Assembly: GCF_006716445.1 (NCBI RefSeq)
Contig: NZ_VFPA01000002.1
Span: forward strand, 868,001-932,000
Origin: Pseudonocardia kunmingensis
GTDB lineage: Bacteria; Actinomycetota; Actinomycetes; Mycobacteriales; Pseudonocardiaceae
Reading direction: 5' to 3'
DNA length: 64,000 nucleotides
Shown: one piece after another, positions 1-7,619 of the stretch
How the letters are laid out: each line of letters begins with the position of its first letter
Position numbering within the stretch: position 1 is the stretch's first letter
The notes under the pieces: model-generated
Seen by the model: the letters and a program-made list of their open reading frames with translations, nothing else
Told to the model about the DNA's origin: nothing
The model's database searches: none
Made by a program: the position numbers and the translations under genes

Positions 1-225
1 CGGGTCGGCCTCGAGCTCCGCCCCGGTGAGCACGTGCAGGACGCCGGGCACCTTGAGCGCGTCGTCAGTGCGGACGGCCCGGATCACGGCGTGCGGGTAC
101 GGGCTGCGCACGGCCTGCGCGTGCACCATGCCCTCGACGCGGACGTCGAGTACGAACTCCACCGTCCCCACCACACGCGCTTCGGCGTCGCGCATCCGCG
201 CGTCCCTGCCCCCGTGCTCAGCCAC
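1..225 (-). CDS. Molybdenum hydroxylase large (molybdopterin) subunit, N-terminal part
   Basis: The first 75 codons of a xanthine dehydrogenase / CO dehydrogenase large-subunit-like protein, cut by the left edge. The translation shows the N-terminal a/b-hammerhead domain: a RMRDAEARVVGTVEF stretch, then EGMVHAQAVRSPYPHA and PGVLHVLTGAEL, typical of subunits that carry the Mo-molybdopterin cytosine dinucleotide centre and hydroxylate heterocycles or aldehydes. The GTG start lies 8 bases inside the end of the FAD-subunit gene, so translation is coupled. A [2Fe-2S] subunit is expected but is not in the window and may lie further left. The substrate cannot be told. Family assignment is firm; the start (GTG, or an ATG 10 codons later) is less so. 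Confidence 0.85.
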   Translation of the reverse strand, partial: MAEHGGRDARMRDAEARVVGTVEFVLDVRVEGMVHAQAVRSPYPHAVIRAVRTDDALKVPGVLHVLTGAELEADP

Positions 226-1090
226 GCTCGGCTCCCTGCTGCTCGGACGCGAGCCGCTCGAGCGCGCGTCGGACGAAGACCCCGACCATCCGTCGCCGGT
301 ACCAGGCCGATCCGCGGGCGTCGTCGAGCGGCTCGACGGCCGCGGCGTAGGCGCGGGCGACCCGGTCGGCGAGACCACGGTCCAGCGCCTCGCCCGCTGC
401 GGACTCCAGCACCGCGGGAACGCGCTGCAGGGTCGGCGCGACCGCAGCCACGACGACGTCGAGCTCGGTGATCCGGCCGGCAGCCACGTCCACCCGGGCC
501 GCCACTCCGACGCACGGCCGGTCCTCCGACGAGCGCGAGCGGTATTTGACGTATGCGGCCCGGCGTCCCCGGGCCGGCAGCGGTACCTCGACGTGCGTGA
601 TGAGCTCGGCGTGGTCGAGCGCGGTTTCGTAGAACCCGGTGATGAGCTCACGCACGGGTATCAGCCGCTCGCCCGCAGGCCCGACGACGCAGCAGCGCGC
701 GCCGAGCGAGGCCAGGGTCGCCGGCGGATCGGAGGCGTAATCGGCCTCGGCGAGGTTCCCGCCCAGAGTCGCCACGTTGCGGATCCGCGGGTTCCCGACC
801 ACCGAGCAGGCGTGCGCGAGGCTGGGCGCGTTCTCCCGCACCAGCGGGGACGCCGCCACGGCGGCGAGGGTGGTGCTCGCGCCGATCCGCAGGACGCCGT
901 CGTTCCTCGTGATCGTGTCCAACCCCGGGATCTGCCACAGTGCCACCAGCGCGTCGGGGGAGATCAGGCCCTGGCGCATCATCAGCACGACGGCGGTACC
1001 CCCTGCGATGGCCTTGGCGCCCCACGGGTCCGCGGCGAGCAGCGCGCAGGCCTCGACGGTGCTCGCGGGCTGGGCGACGGCCGGGCTCAT
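218..1090 (-). CDS. Molybdenum hydroxylase FAD-binding (medium) subunit
   Basis: A 290-aa protein of the xanthine dehydrogenase FAD-subunit family, which passes electrons from the Mo and Fe-S centres through FAD to an acceptor. AGGT at residues 29-32 and IRNVATLGGNL at 103-113 are the two FAD/pyrophosphate-binding signatures, followed by the ASDPPATL segment; a CO-dehydrogenase flavoprotein C-terminal domain fills the rest. The ATG overlaps the stop of the CoxG-like gene as ATGA, and the 3' end overlaps the large-subunit start by 8 bases, so the genes are translationally coupled. A longer upstream reading exists, but its extra N-terminus is arginine-rich shadow sequence. Length matches the family (about 280-300 aa). 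Confidence 0.92.
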   Translation of the reverse strand: MSPAVAQPASTVEACALLAADPWGAKAIAGGTAVVLMMRQGLISPDALVALWQIPGLDTITRNDGVLRIGASTTLAAVAASPLVRENAPSLAHACSVVGNPRIRNVATLGGNLAEADYASDPPATLASLGARCCVVGPAGERLIPVRELITGFYETALDHAELITHVEVPLPARGRRAAYVKYRSRSSEDRPCVGVAARVDVAAGRITELDVVVAAVAPTLQRVPAVLESAAGEALDRGLADRVARAYAAAVEPLDDARGSAWYRRRMVGVFVRRALERLASEQQGAERG

Positions 1091-1740
1091 CGCCGTCCCC
1101 CTCGCGATCCGACACTGCGTACAGCGGTGACCGCGGCGGTGAGCCGTCGCCGCGCCGAGCGCACCATGCCGCGCAACAGCAGCGTGAGCAGACCCGTTGG
1201 GCGACGGGCCGCGGCCGGCGCGGCTGCCGGGACCCTCGTCGAGGCGCTGCCCCGCTGGGGCGACCCGGCCTCCTGCGGGGTCCCGACGTCCGTGGATCCG
1301 GTGAGTGACGCGTTCGTGCACGCAGCGAACTCCCGTACGAGCTCTCCGGCGGCGGCACGCACGACTCCTGTTCCGTACTGCGCCATCCGGCCTCGCAGCG
1401 CGACATCCGCGCTCGCGGTGACCCGCGTCCGGCCCGGTTCGTGCTCGACGAGGTCGGCGGTGAACCGAACCGTCGCCACACTCCCGGTGGCGCGGTCCCG
1501 TCCCTCACCCATCGCGGTCAGCCGTGCGGGCGCTGCTCCGGCGTCGAGGTGCAAGGTTCCGCTGAACGCGGCTCGTATCGGGCCCATCCGTACCGCGAGT
1601 AGTGCGCCGTAGTGGTCGGGTTCGAGCCGGACGACGTCCTCCAGGCCGGGGACGCAGGATCCGACGCGGTCGATGTCGGTGAAGAACGCGGCCACCGCCT
1701 CGCGTGGGGCGGCGACGACGAACTCGTGCTCGATGATCAC
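1087..1740 (-). CDS. CoxG-like SRPBCC protein (CO dehydrogenase subunit G family)
   Basis: A 217-aa protein whose first about 145 residues match the CoxG branch of the SRPBCC fold: a beta-rich start (IIEHEFVVAAPREAVAAFF), the DIDRVGSCVPGLEDV motif, and a late GRMAQYGTGVVRAAAGELVREF helix. CoxG-family proteins help assemble or tether molybdenum hydroxylases at the membrane; that is family knowledge. The C-terminal about 70 residues are Ala/Arg/Pro-rich with a short hydrophobic stretch (TGLLTLLLRGMV), consistent with membrane association. It starts with GTG overlapping the stop of the preceding small ORF and ends in an ATGA overlap with the FAD subunit, so it belongs to this operon. Confidence 0.85.
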   Translation of the reverse strand: MIIEHEFVVAAPREAVAAFFTDIDRVGSCVPGLEDVVRLEPDHYGALLAVRMGPIRAAFSGTLHLDAGAAPARLTAMGEGRDRATGSVATVRFTADLVEHEPGRTRVTASADVALRGRMAQYGTGVVRAAAGELVREFAACTNASLTGSTDVGTPQEAGSPQRGSASTRVPAAAPAAARRPTGLLTLLLRGMVRSARRRLTAAVTAVRSVGSRGGRR

Positions 1741-1850
1741 GCCGCCAGCCGATCCGTGCCGACCCTGCCGCGGAGCGTCCCGAGCCAGGCGCGCTCGGTG
1801 TGGAGCAGTCCGACCCGCAGTACCGGGTCATCGAAGCCGACCAGCATCAT
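1737..1850 (-). CDS. 37-aa leader ORF opening the molybdenum-hydroxylase operon
   Basis: A short ORF (MMLVGFDDPVLRVGLLHTER...) beginning at a double ATG just downstream of the repeat-rich divergent promoter. Its TGA overlaps the GTG start of the CoxG-like gene as GTGA, the same coupling seen between the other operon genes, which argues that it is translated. I do not recognise the product. It could be a leader peptide that couples translation, or the remaining start of a longer gene whose middle was lost. No membrane segment or motif is visible. Upstream of the ATG pair, GGAGAACCCTCG gives a plausible ribosome-binding site. Confidence 0.45.
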   Translation of the reverse strand: MMLVGFDDPVLRVGLLHTERAWLGTLRGRVGTDRLAA

Positions 1851-1860
1851 CGAGGGTTCT

Positions 1861-1974
1861 CCAATCTGGACCAATACTGACCAATCTGGCTGGAGGCGAA
1901 CAGTACCTGCGATGTCCGGATCCAGGAAGCCCCGATATCCTGAGCGCGAGCGGTGGTCATTGGTTCGCGATTGG
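1861..1974. promoter_or_regulatory. Divergent promoter with helically phased CCAAT repeats and inverted ATTGG copies
   Basis: CCAAT occurs at 1861, 1871 and 1881, exactly 10 bases apart, each followed by CTG/ACTG and GA or GG. The inverse ATTGG occurs at 1959 and 1970, 11 bases apart. The block separates the molybdenum-hydroxylase operon from the GntR gene. One-turn spacing puts all copies on the same helix face, as for an operator of a dimeric regulator. GntR/FCD regulators commonly bind TGGTC...ACCA-like sites next to their own genes, so the neighbouring GntR protein is the natural candidate (inference). Confidence 0.55.
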
Positions 1975-1993
1975 TGGGGGGAACTGAGCGGTC

Positions 1994-2671
1994 ATGGTGG
2001 TGACGAGCGTCGAGCAGGCCCTGCGCGTCCTGGTCGCAGAGGGAATCCAGGACGGAACGATGGGACCGGGCGTGAAGCTGCCCACCGAGCGGGCGCTCGT
2101 CGAGCGGCTGGCGGCTCCTCGGGGGGCCATCCGCCGCGCGCTCGATGTTCTGGAGCGCGAGGGCCTGGTCGTGCGGCACGTCGGCCGGGGCACTTTCCTC
2201 ACCGACGAGGCGCGGAGGCCGCCGGCGGGGACGCCGGCCGACACCAGTCCGGCTGAGATCGTTCAGGTCCGGCTCGCGATCGAGCCTCCGGTCGCTGCCC
2301 TCGCCGCTCGTGCCGCCACCCAGGCCGACCTCGATCGCATCGGTGAGTGCCTCGAGGGTCTGCGCGCGGGACTGCTCGACGACGACTTCGAACGGCAGGA
2401 GACCTGGGACCTGCGGTTGCACCGCGCGATCGCCCACGCCACCCACAACGGGCTGCTGGTGAGCGTCTGCGAGGTCATGTTCATCGCACGTGAGCTGCCC
2501 GTGTGGGGGAGCTCGAAACGTCGTGTGAACACCGCCGAACGCCGGCGCGGCTACCACCGCCAGCACACGGCGATCGTCGAGGCGCTTCGCGACCGCGACC
2601 CGGACTCGGCCGAGATTGCGATGCGGATTCATCTGCAGTCCGTGTCCGACAACCTGCTCGGCCGCCGCTGA
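1994..2671 (+). CDS. GntR family regulator with FCD ligand-binding domain
   Basis: A 225-aa FadR-type regulator. Residues about 5-70 form the GntR winged helix (GPGVKLPTERALVERL, IRRALDVLEREGLVVRHVGRGTFL). Residues about 85-220 form the all-helical FCD domain (EIVQVRLAIEPPVAALAA, then DLRLHRAIAHATHNGLL, and RQHTAIVEALRDRDPDSAEIAMRIHL), which binds small carboxylates with a metal in known members. It is divergent from the molybdenum-hydroxylase operon across the CCAAT/ATTGG repeats and most likely represses that operon and itself. Its end is 25 bases from the end of the convergent PucR gene. Confidence 0.92.
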   Translation: MVVTSVEQALRVLVAEGIQDGTMGPGVKLPTERALVERLAAPRGAIRRALDVLEREGLVVRHVGRGTFLTDEARRPPAGTPADTSPAEIVQVRLAIEPPVAALAARAATQADLDRIGECLEGLRAGLLDDDFERQETWDLRLHRAIAHATHNGLLVSVCEVMFIARELPVWGSSKRRVNTAERRRGYHRQHTAIVEALRDRDPDSAEIAMRIHLQSVSDNLLGRR

Positions 2672-2696
2672 CCCTCGCGGCGGCCGACGGCCGGGA

Positions 2697-4331
2697 TCAC
2701 GGGGTCAGCGCATCGCCACCGCTCTCCGTGGCGCGCAATTCGAGAGCGCAGGCCAGTCGGGTCGTGGAGTCGTCCAGATCGAAGCCCGTGAGGGAAGAGA
2801 TCCGATCGAGGCGGTAGCGCACCGTCGTCGGGTGCAGACCGAGGCATGATGCCGTGGCCGGGATGGCGCCGCCGGATTCGAGATAGGCGCCGAGCGTGAT
2901 GAGCAGTTGCCCGCCGCCCCGTCCACGGGCGTCCTCCACGCGGAGCCGATCGAGCCCGGGCAGCCGTAGGTCAGGACGGCTCCGCAGCGCGGCTGTCGCC
3001 TGGTCGACGATGACCTCTGCCCGGACGTCGTCGTAATGCACGAAGCCCTGGGTGCCGCGGGAACGGCAGATGGCGAGGGCCCGTTCAGCCTCGGCCCGGC
3101 GGCCCGGGAGGGCACGTGCCCCGATGGCGGGTGGGCTCGATGCAGCGCAGAGTTGCTCGCCGGTGGCCGGTGCGGAACGCAGGACGATGTCATGGGCGAG
3201 CCGGGAGACCGCGTCCGTGTGCCCGCCGCGGGACAGGTGCGCGATCGCGAACACGGTGCGTCCGATTCGGGTGACCGCAGCGTCCCACCGTCTCGCTCCG
3301 CACGAGAGAGCGACGTGGTCGACGATGCGCTCCCACGTGCGGGGAGGCAGGTCGCGCTCGGTTGCGGCAGTGACGGCGAGGACGACGAGCGGCTCGTCGC
3401 GGGGCAGTTCGAGCTCGTCGGCGTAGCGCTGCAAGGGCCCGTGTCCCTGGAGGAGTGCCCGCACCAGTTGCTGGCGGTGTCGGTGCTGTGCGCTCAGCAG
3501 CTCGTGGTGACGCCGGTAGTGCGGCACCGCGATCGGGACGATGCGGCGCAGTGTCTCGACCGCATGAGCAGGCAGTGGGCCCGCGGCTTCGGCCACCCAG
3601 ATGAAGCCGAGCGGGCGAGCGGCGCCCTCACGCACGGCGACGATGAGTCGCCGGTTGGCGTTGCCCGGTCCATCGATCACGTCGATGACCTCGTTGGTGC
3701 TGCGCAGTTGCTCCAACGCGCCGGTGCGGTCGAGGTGCTCGGACCACTCCGGAGGCATGCGCCTGCCCAGGATCGCCGTCGCCCGGCCGGGGTCCATGAT
3801 CCCGACGAACCGGGAGTAGGCGAGTACGCGGAACTCGGCATCCTCCAGGGTGACCGGCCCTCCGACCATGTCGGCGATCGCGTCCGCCAGCGCGGGAAGA
3901 TCGCCGAGAGGCACCCCGTCGTCGGCTTCTTCAGCATCGAGCCCACGCTCCTGCGCAGCGTCCGTCGCGAGCGTGAGCAGGTCGGTCCACGGCGTCGCGG
4001 GGTCGAGCACGAACAGGCCGACCCCGGCGGCGCGGGCAGCCGCAGCCAGGTCGGTTCCGGCGTCATCGTGGGCGGGGCCGCGAACCACGACCGCGAGGCT
4101 GCGGGCCCGGGCGGCGGCCGCGAGCAAGTCGGGAATGGTCGTCACACCCAGGCCGATGCCGAGGACGAGCGTCCCGGGCCCGAGCCGGGGCGTGACATCC
4201 GGCTCCGCCACTACGACGCCCGTGATCGTCGCGTGCGGGTCGGCTGGGGCGACGGCGACCGAGACCCCGGGAAGCCCGTTGAGCAGGCCTCCAGGTGCGG
4301 TCCGGGCGAGGCGACGACGCCGGGCGGTCAC
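2697..4331 (-). CDS. PucR family transcriptional regulator
   Basis: A 544-aa regulator. The N-terminal part (about 1-130) is the PucR-type sensor region (LLNGLPGVSVAVAPADP, GVVVAEPD, GTLVLGIGLGV). The middle (about 250-400) resembles the CdaR GGDEF-like domain. The C-terminus carries the HTH_30 domain (LESGGAIPATASCLGLHP, then TTVRYRLDRISSLTGFDL). The family controls purine, amino-acid or aromatic catabolism. I chose the GTG whose product begins VTARRRR because upstream codons lack family features and run into the divergent promoter; an in-frame TTG shortly upstream is an alternative. It faces away from the SDR-led catabolic operon and probably controls it. Confidence 0.88.
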   Translation of the reverse strand: MTARRRRLARTAPGGLLNGLPGVSVAVAPADPHATITGVVVAEPDVTPRLGPGTLVLGIGLGVTTIPDLLAAAARARSLAVVVRGPAHDDAGTDLAAAARAAGVGLFVLDPATPWTDLLTLATDAAQERGLDAEEADDGVPLGDLPALADAIADMVGGPVTLEDAEFRVLAYSRFVGIMDPGRATAILGRRMPPEWSEHLDRTGALEQLRSTNEVIDVIDGPGNANRRLIVAVREGAARPLGFIWVAEAAGPLPAHAVETLRRIVPIAVPHYRRHHELLSAQHRHRQQLVRALLQGHGPLQRYADELELPRDEPLVVLAVTAATERDLPPRTWERIVDHVALSCGARRWDAAVTRIGRTVFAIAHLSRGGHTDAVSRLAHDIVLRSAPATGEQLCAASSPPAIGARALPGRRAEAERALAICRSRGTQGFVHYDDVRAEVIVDQATAALRSRPDLRLPGLDRLRVEDARGRGGGQLLITLGAYLESGGAIPATASCLGLHPTTVRYRLDRISSLTGFDLDDSTTRLACALELRATESGGDALTP

Positions 4332-4341
4332 CGGACGAGCG

Positions 4342-4388
4342 TCCTCGAAATCATGCAAGACAGCAATCCAATTCCTCGATTCCGAGGA
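4342..4388. promoter_or_regulatory. Candidate operator between the PucR gene and the catabolic operon
   Basis: TCCTCGA occurs at 4342 and again at 4373 (31 bases apart). The second copy is part of an inverted repeat, TCCTCG-ATTC-CGAGGA (4373-4388). The element sits in the only 114-base gap between the divergent PucR and SDR genes, so it is a reasonable binding site for PucR. No clear -35/-10 pair is visible. Confidence 0.4.
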
Positions 4389-4445
4389 CGAATGGGCCGG
4401 CGTTCCGTCGTTATGTTCTGCGTCACACAGCGACAGGAGGACGAG

Positions 4446-5273
4446 ATGCCGGCATCGGTCACGCCCAACGGAGCACGCGTGGTGCGGTCGGACGGTGCGC
4501 TTGCGGGCCGCGTCGGCCTCATCACCGGTGGTGGTCGAGGGCTCGGCACGGAGATCGCCTCGGCGCTCTTGGACGCGGGTGCCGCAGTCGCGGTGCTCGG
4601 GCGGGACACCGGCGCGCTCGCCGCGACCTGCGCGGCGCTGGATCCCACGGGGGAGCGGATGCTCCCGGTGACCGCCGACGTGCGCGACGCCGACGGCGTC
4701 GTGCGGGCCGTGGACCGGGTGCGTAGCGAACTCGGCCGCGTCGACGTCCTGGTCAACAACTCCGGCATCGCCGGGCCGACAGCGCCGCTGTGGGAGTCCG
4801 AGCCCCAGGAGTGGCGTGCTGCCGTGGAGACCAACCTCGTCGGAGCCGCGCACTGCACCCGCGCGGTGCTACCGGACATGATCGATCGCCGCTCGGGCTC
4901 CGTGGTGTTCATCGGTTCGATGACGGGCAAGCGGCCGCTCTGGGGCCGCACGTCCTACGCCGCGAGCAAGACCGGCCTCATCGGTCTGGTCCGCACGCTC
5001 GCGGCAGAGACCGGGCCGTTCGGGATTCGCGTGAACCTGGTATCGCCGGGGCCGATCGAGGGCGAGCGCATCGATCGGGTGCTGCGCGCGCAGGCCGCGA
5101 CCCGCGGAATCACCGCGATCGAGGCCCGGTCCGAGATGCTCGACGACTCCCCACTCGGCCGGCTGGTCCGGCCGGCCGACGTCGCCGCGGTGGTCGCCTT
5201 CCTCGCGGGCGACGGCGCGGCAGCGATCACCGGTGAGGACGTGAACGTCTCTGCCGGGATCGTCATGTACTGA
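4446..5273 (+). CDS. SDR family oxidoreductase
   Basis: A 275-aa classical short-chain dehydrogenase/reductase, first gene of the catabolic operon. The cofactor motif TGGGRGLG is at 27-34, NNSG near 104-107, catalytic Ser near 158 (FIGSMTG) and the YAASK pair at Tyr171/Lys175. It ends in a normal GEDVNVSAGIVMY dimer-interface tail. An ACAGGAGG-like ribosome-binding site precedes the ATG. It should oxidise an alcohol or reduce a ketone with NAD(P)(H); the substrate is unknown. A much longer in-frame reading upstream is only the antisense shadow of the PucR gene. Confidence 0.92.
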   Translation: MPASVTPNGARVVRSDGALAGRVGLITGGGRGLGTEIASALLDAGAAVAVLGRDTGALAATCAALDPTGERMLPVTADVRDADGVVRAVDRVRSELGRVDVLVNNSGIAGPTAPLWESEPQEWRAAVETNLVGAAHCTRAVLPDMIDRRSGSVVFIGSMTGKRPLWGRTSYAASKTGLIGLVRTLAAETGPFGIRVNLVSPGPIEGERIDRVLRAQAATRGITAIEARSEMLDDSPLGRLVRPADVAAVVAFLAGDGAAAITGEDVNVSAGIVMY

Positions 5274-5330
5274 CCACCGCACCGTCCACACCGTCCACAC
5301 AGCACCGTCCCCGACCCACGGAGGTTCGCC

Positions 5331-6017
5331 GTGACGCGGCTCGTCGACCTGTCGCAGGACATCTACCAGGGAATGCAGGTCTACCCCGGCCATCTCAAGA
5401 CGGTGGTGTTCGACCACGCGTCGCACGAGGAGACCGCACCTCGGTTCGAAGGCGGCTTCTCCTTCCAGACCACCGGTTTCCTGATCAACGACAACGGGCC
5501 GACGCACGTCGACTCGTTCTCCCACCTCGATCCGGACCCCGCGGCGCTCTCGATCGACCGGATGCCGCTGGAGTTGTTCTACGGGTCTGCTGTGTGCTTG
5601 GACGTCGCGGACGTGCCGGCGCGGACAGACATCACCGCCGAGCATCTGGACGCCTCCGAAGCGGCTGCGGCGGTCTCGGTGGAGCGAGGGGACATCCTGC
5701 TGTTGCACACGGGCACCCATGCCCGTCATGCGGGAGATCGGCACTACCTGACCGACTTCCCCGGGCTGGGTGAGTCGGGGAGCAACTGGATCGTCGAGCG
5801 AGGCGTCAAGACGTTCGGCGTCGACAGCCCCACCCCGGACAACCCGGCCAGTACCACCTACCCGTGCCACATGATGTGCCGCATCCATGGGATCACCCAC
5901 TACGAGAACCTCACGAACCTGCACCTGCTGATCGGGCAGCGGTTCGTCTTCGCAGGCTTCCCTCTCAAGCTGCGCGGTGGCCATGGCGGCCCGACGCGCG
6001 CCGTCGCGATCCTCTGA
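5331..6017 (+). CDS. Cyclase family protein (kynurenine-formamidase-like hydrolase)
   Basis: A 228-aa protein of the metal-dependent cyclase/arylformamidase family. The signature THVDSFSH gives metal ligands His59, Asp61 and His65, and the N-terminus VDLSQDIYQGMQVYPG is typical. Members hydrolyse N-formylkynurenine, isatin or related amides. The start is GTG with GGAGG upstream. The 57-base gap after the SDR contains two copies of ACCGTCCACA. Combined with the ACMSD-like amidohydrolase and aldehyde dehydrogenase downstream, it suggests opening of an aromatic or N-heterocyclic ring (inference). Confidence 0.88.
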   Translation: MTRLVDLSQDIYQGMQVYPGHLKTVVFDHASHEETAPRFEGGFSFQTTGFLINDNGPTHVDSFSHLDPDPAALSIDRMPLELFYGSAVCLDVADVPARTDITAEHLDASEAAAAVSVERGDILLLHTGTHARHAGDRHYLTDFPGLGESGSNWIVERGVKTFGVDSPTPDNPASTTYPCHMMCRIHGITHYENLTNLHLLIGQRFVFAGFPLKLRGGHGGPTRAVAIL

Positions 6018-6036
6018 ACAGAAAAGGACGACTGCG

Positions 6037-6240
6037 ATGAAGCAGTTGAAAAAGCCGGCCCCGGGCCGGGTCGATAACCTGTCCGACATCGCGACCCGTG
6101 TCGCCGCGCCGCAGTCCGCCACGCCGGCCGAGTCCCGCGCTCTCGCTGTGCGCTACAAGATCGAGTCACTCGCCCAGGGGATGGTCGCACGCGCTCGGAC
6201 GGCAGCGGTGCGTCGAACCGTCTTCAGGGCCGAACGGTGA
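6037..6240 (+). CDS. 67-aa basic protein of unknown function inside the catabolic operon
   Basis: Begins MKQLKKPAPGRVDNLSDIATRV and is rich in Ala, Arg and Lys, with a predicted helical centre (SRALAVRYKIESLAQGMVARARTAAVRR). There is no cysteine, membrane segment or recognised domain. It has its own AAAGGACG-like ribosome-binding site, 19 bases after the cyclase stop, and its stop overlaps the MFS start as GTGA. A dedicated reading frame with the operon's coupling pattern supports a real gene. It might bind a partner enzyme or the transporter, or be the end of a lost enzyme; nothing in the sequence decides this. Confidence 0.65.
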   Translation: MKQLKKPAPGRVDNLSDIATRVAAPQSATPAESRALAVRYKIESLAQGMVARARTAAVRRTVFRAER

Positions 6241-7619
6241 GGGCCGTGGGCGGGTTCCGAAGCATCACCCGCTACCAGTGGCTCGTGCTGGCCGGCACGA
6301 CCATGGGGTGGGGCCTGGAGGGCTTCGACGCGTCCCTCTATTCACTGATCGTCGGTCCCGCCGTGCGGGAGCTGCTCGGTCCGGACGCCTCCAGCGCGAG
6401 TGTGGCCACCCACGCCGGATTCGCCATCAGCCTCTTCCTGGCCGGTTGGGCGATCGGTGCGATCATCTTCGGTACGCTTGCCGACTACTTCGGGCGGGTA
6501 CGGATGCTCAGCATCTGCATCCTGATCTACGCAGTGGGCACCGCGGCATCCGCGTTCGCGCAGGAGTACTGGCAGCTCGCCGCGCTGCGGTTCATCGCTG
6601 GGCTCGGCTCCGGAGTGGAAGTTCCGGTCGGGGCGGCTCTGATCGCCGAGACCTGGTCCGGGAAGTACCGCGGCAAGGCCACCGGTGTGATGATGTCCGG
6701 CTTCGCCGGCGGGTTCTTCCTCGCCTCGGTCGTCTACGGCCTGCTCGGCTCCTACGGCTGGCGGGTCACGATCGCCACCGCGATCCTGCCGGCGTTCGTC
6801 GCCGTCTTCGTGCGCCGGTACCTGCACGAGCCGAAGGCGATGGTCGAGGTGATCGAGCGGAGGTCGGCGCGGAAGGCCGCGCTGGCCGACGGCGCCCCGC
6901 GGACAGTCGAGGACCGGTTCGTGCTGGTCCAAGTGCTCACCCGACCGTTGGTGCGCCACACCGCGTTGTGCATCCTGATCTTCACGGGGGCGCTGTTCGC
7001 GTTCTGGTCCACCACGACCTGGACCCCCGACATCATCCGGGACGTCGTCGCCCGCGACGGCATCACCGGGGCCGACGCCGTGGGGTACGTGGCCACGGCG
7101 ACCGCGATGCTGAACCTCGGTGGCGTTCTCGGCTATGCGAGCTGGGGCTTCATCGCCGATGCCATCGGTCGGCGTGGCGCGTTCCTGATCAGCTTCGGCA
7201 CCGCCGCGATCGGGCTCGTGGTGCTGTACCCGTTCGACCGCCCGTATGCCGCTTACCTCTGGCTGCTGCCTCTGGTCGGGTTCGGCGTCTTCGGCGCGCT
7301 CGCCGGACCCAGCGTGTACTTCCCCGAGCTGTTCCCGCCCGCCGTGCGCGCCACGGCCATCGCCGTCACGAACTCGGCGGGCCGGTTCCTCACCGTGCCC
7401 GGACCACTGATCGCCGGCACGATCGCCGCCGTCCACTTCGACGGCAACACCGGTCTCGCGGTCGTCGTGGTCTCCAGCGTGATCGTCCTCGGCGTGGTCG
7501 GCGTGGCACTGAGCCCGGAAAGTCGCGGCCGCTTCCTCTTCGAGCAGGAACAGCCGGTGCCGCCGAGTCCGGCACCCGTCCCAGCGCCGATCACCACCCA
7601 CCTCCAGGAGGAGAAATGA
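6237..7619 (+). CDS. MFS transporter (metabolite:H+ symporter type)
   Basis: A 460-aa integral membrane protein with about 12 hydrophobic segments. The N-terminal GLEGFDASLYS resembles the acidic TM1 motif of aromatic-acid:H+ and sugar-porter subfamilies. The loop 2-3 MFS motif is present as GTLADYFGRVRML, and the loop after TM8-9 repeats it as GFIADAIGRRGAF. It starts at GTG overlapping the 67-aa gene and ends in an ATGA overlap with the aldehyde dehydrogenase. It most likely imports the compound degraded by the operon (inference from context). Confidence 0.9.
   Translation: MRAVGGFRSITRYQWLVLAGTTMGWGLEGFDASLYSLIVGPAVRELLGPDASSASVATHAGFAISLFLAGWAIGAIIFGTLADYFGRVRMLSICILIYAVGTAASAFAQEYWQLAALRFIAGLGSGVEVPVGAALIAETWSGKYRGKATGVMMSGFAGGFFLASVVYGLLGSYGWRVTIATAILPAFVAVFVRRYLHEPKAMVEVIERRSARKAALADGAPRTVEDRFVLVQVLTRPLVRHTALCILIFTGALFAFWSTTTWTPDIIRDVVARDGITGADAVGYVATATAMLNLGGVLGYASWGFIADAIGRRGAFLISFGTAAIGLVVLYPFDRPYAAYLWLLPLVGFGVFGALAGPSVYFPELFPPAVRATAIAVTNSAGRFLTVPGPLIAGTIAAVHFDGNTGLAVVVVSSVIVLGVVGVALSPESRGRFLFEQEQPVPPSPAPVPAPITTHLQEEK

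Noticed and set aside
26..1612. A 528-codon plus-strand frame at the left edge
   Set aside because: It runs antisense through the FAD subunit and CoxG-like genes and has no recognisable domain.
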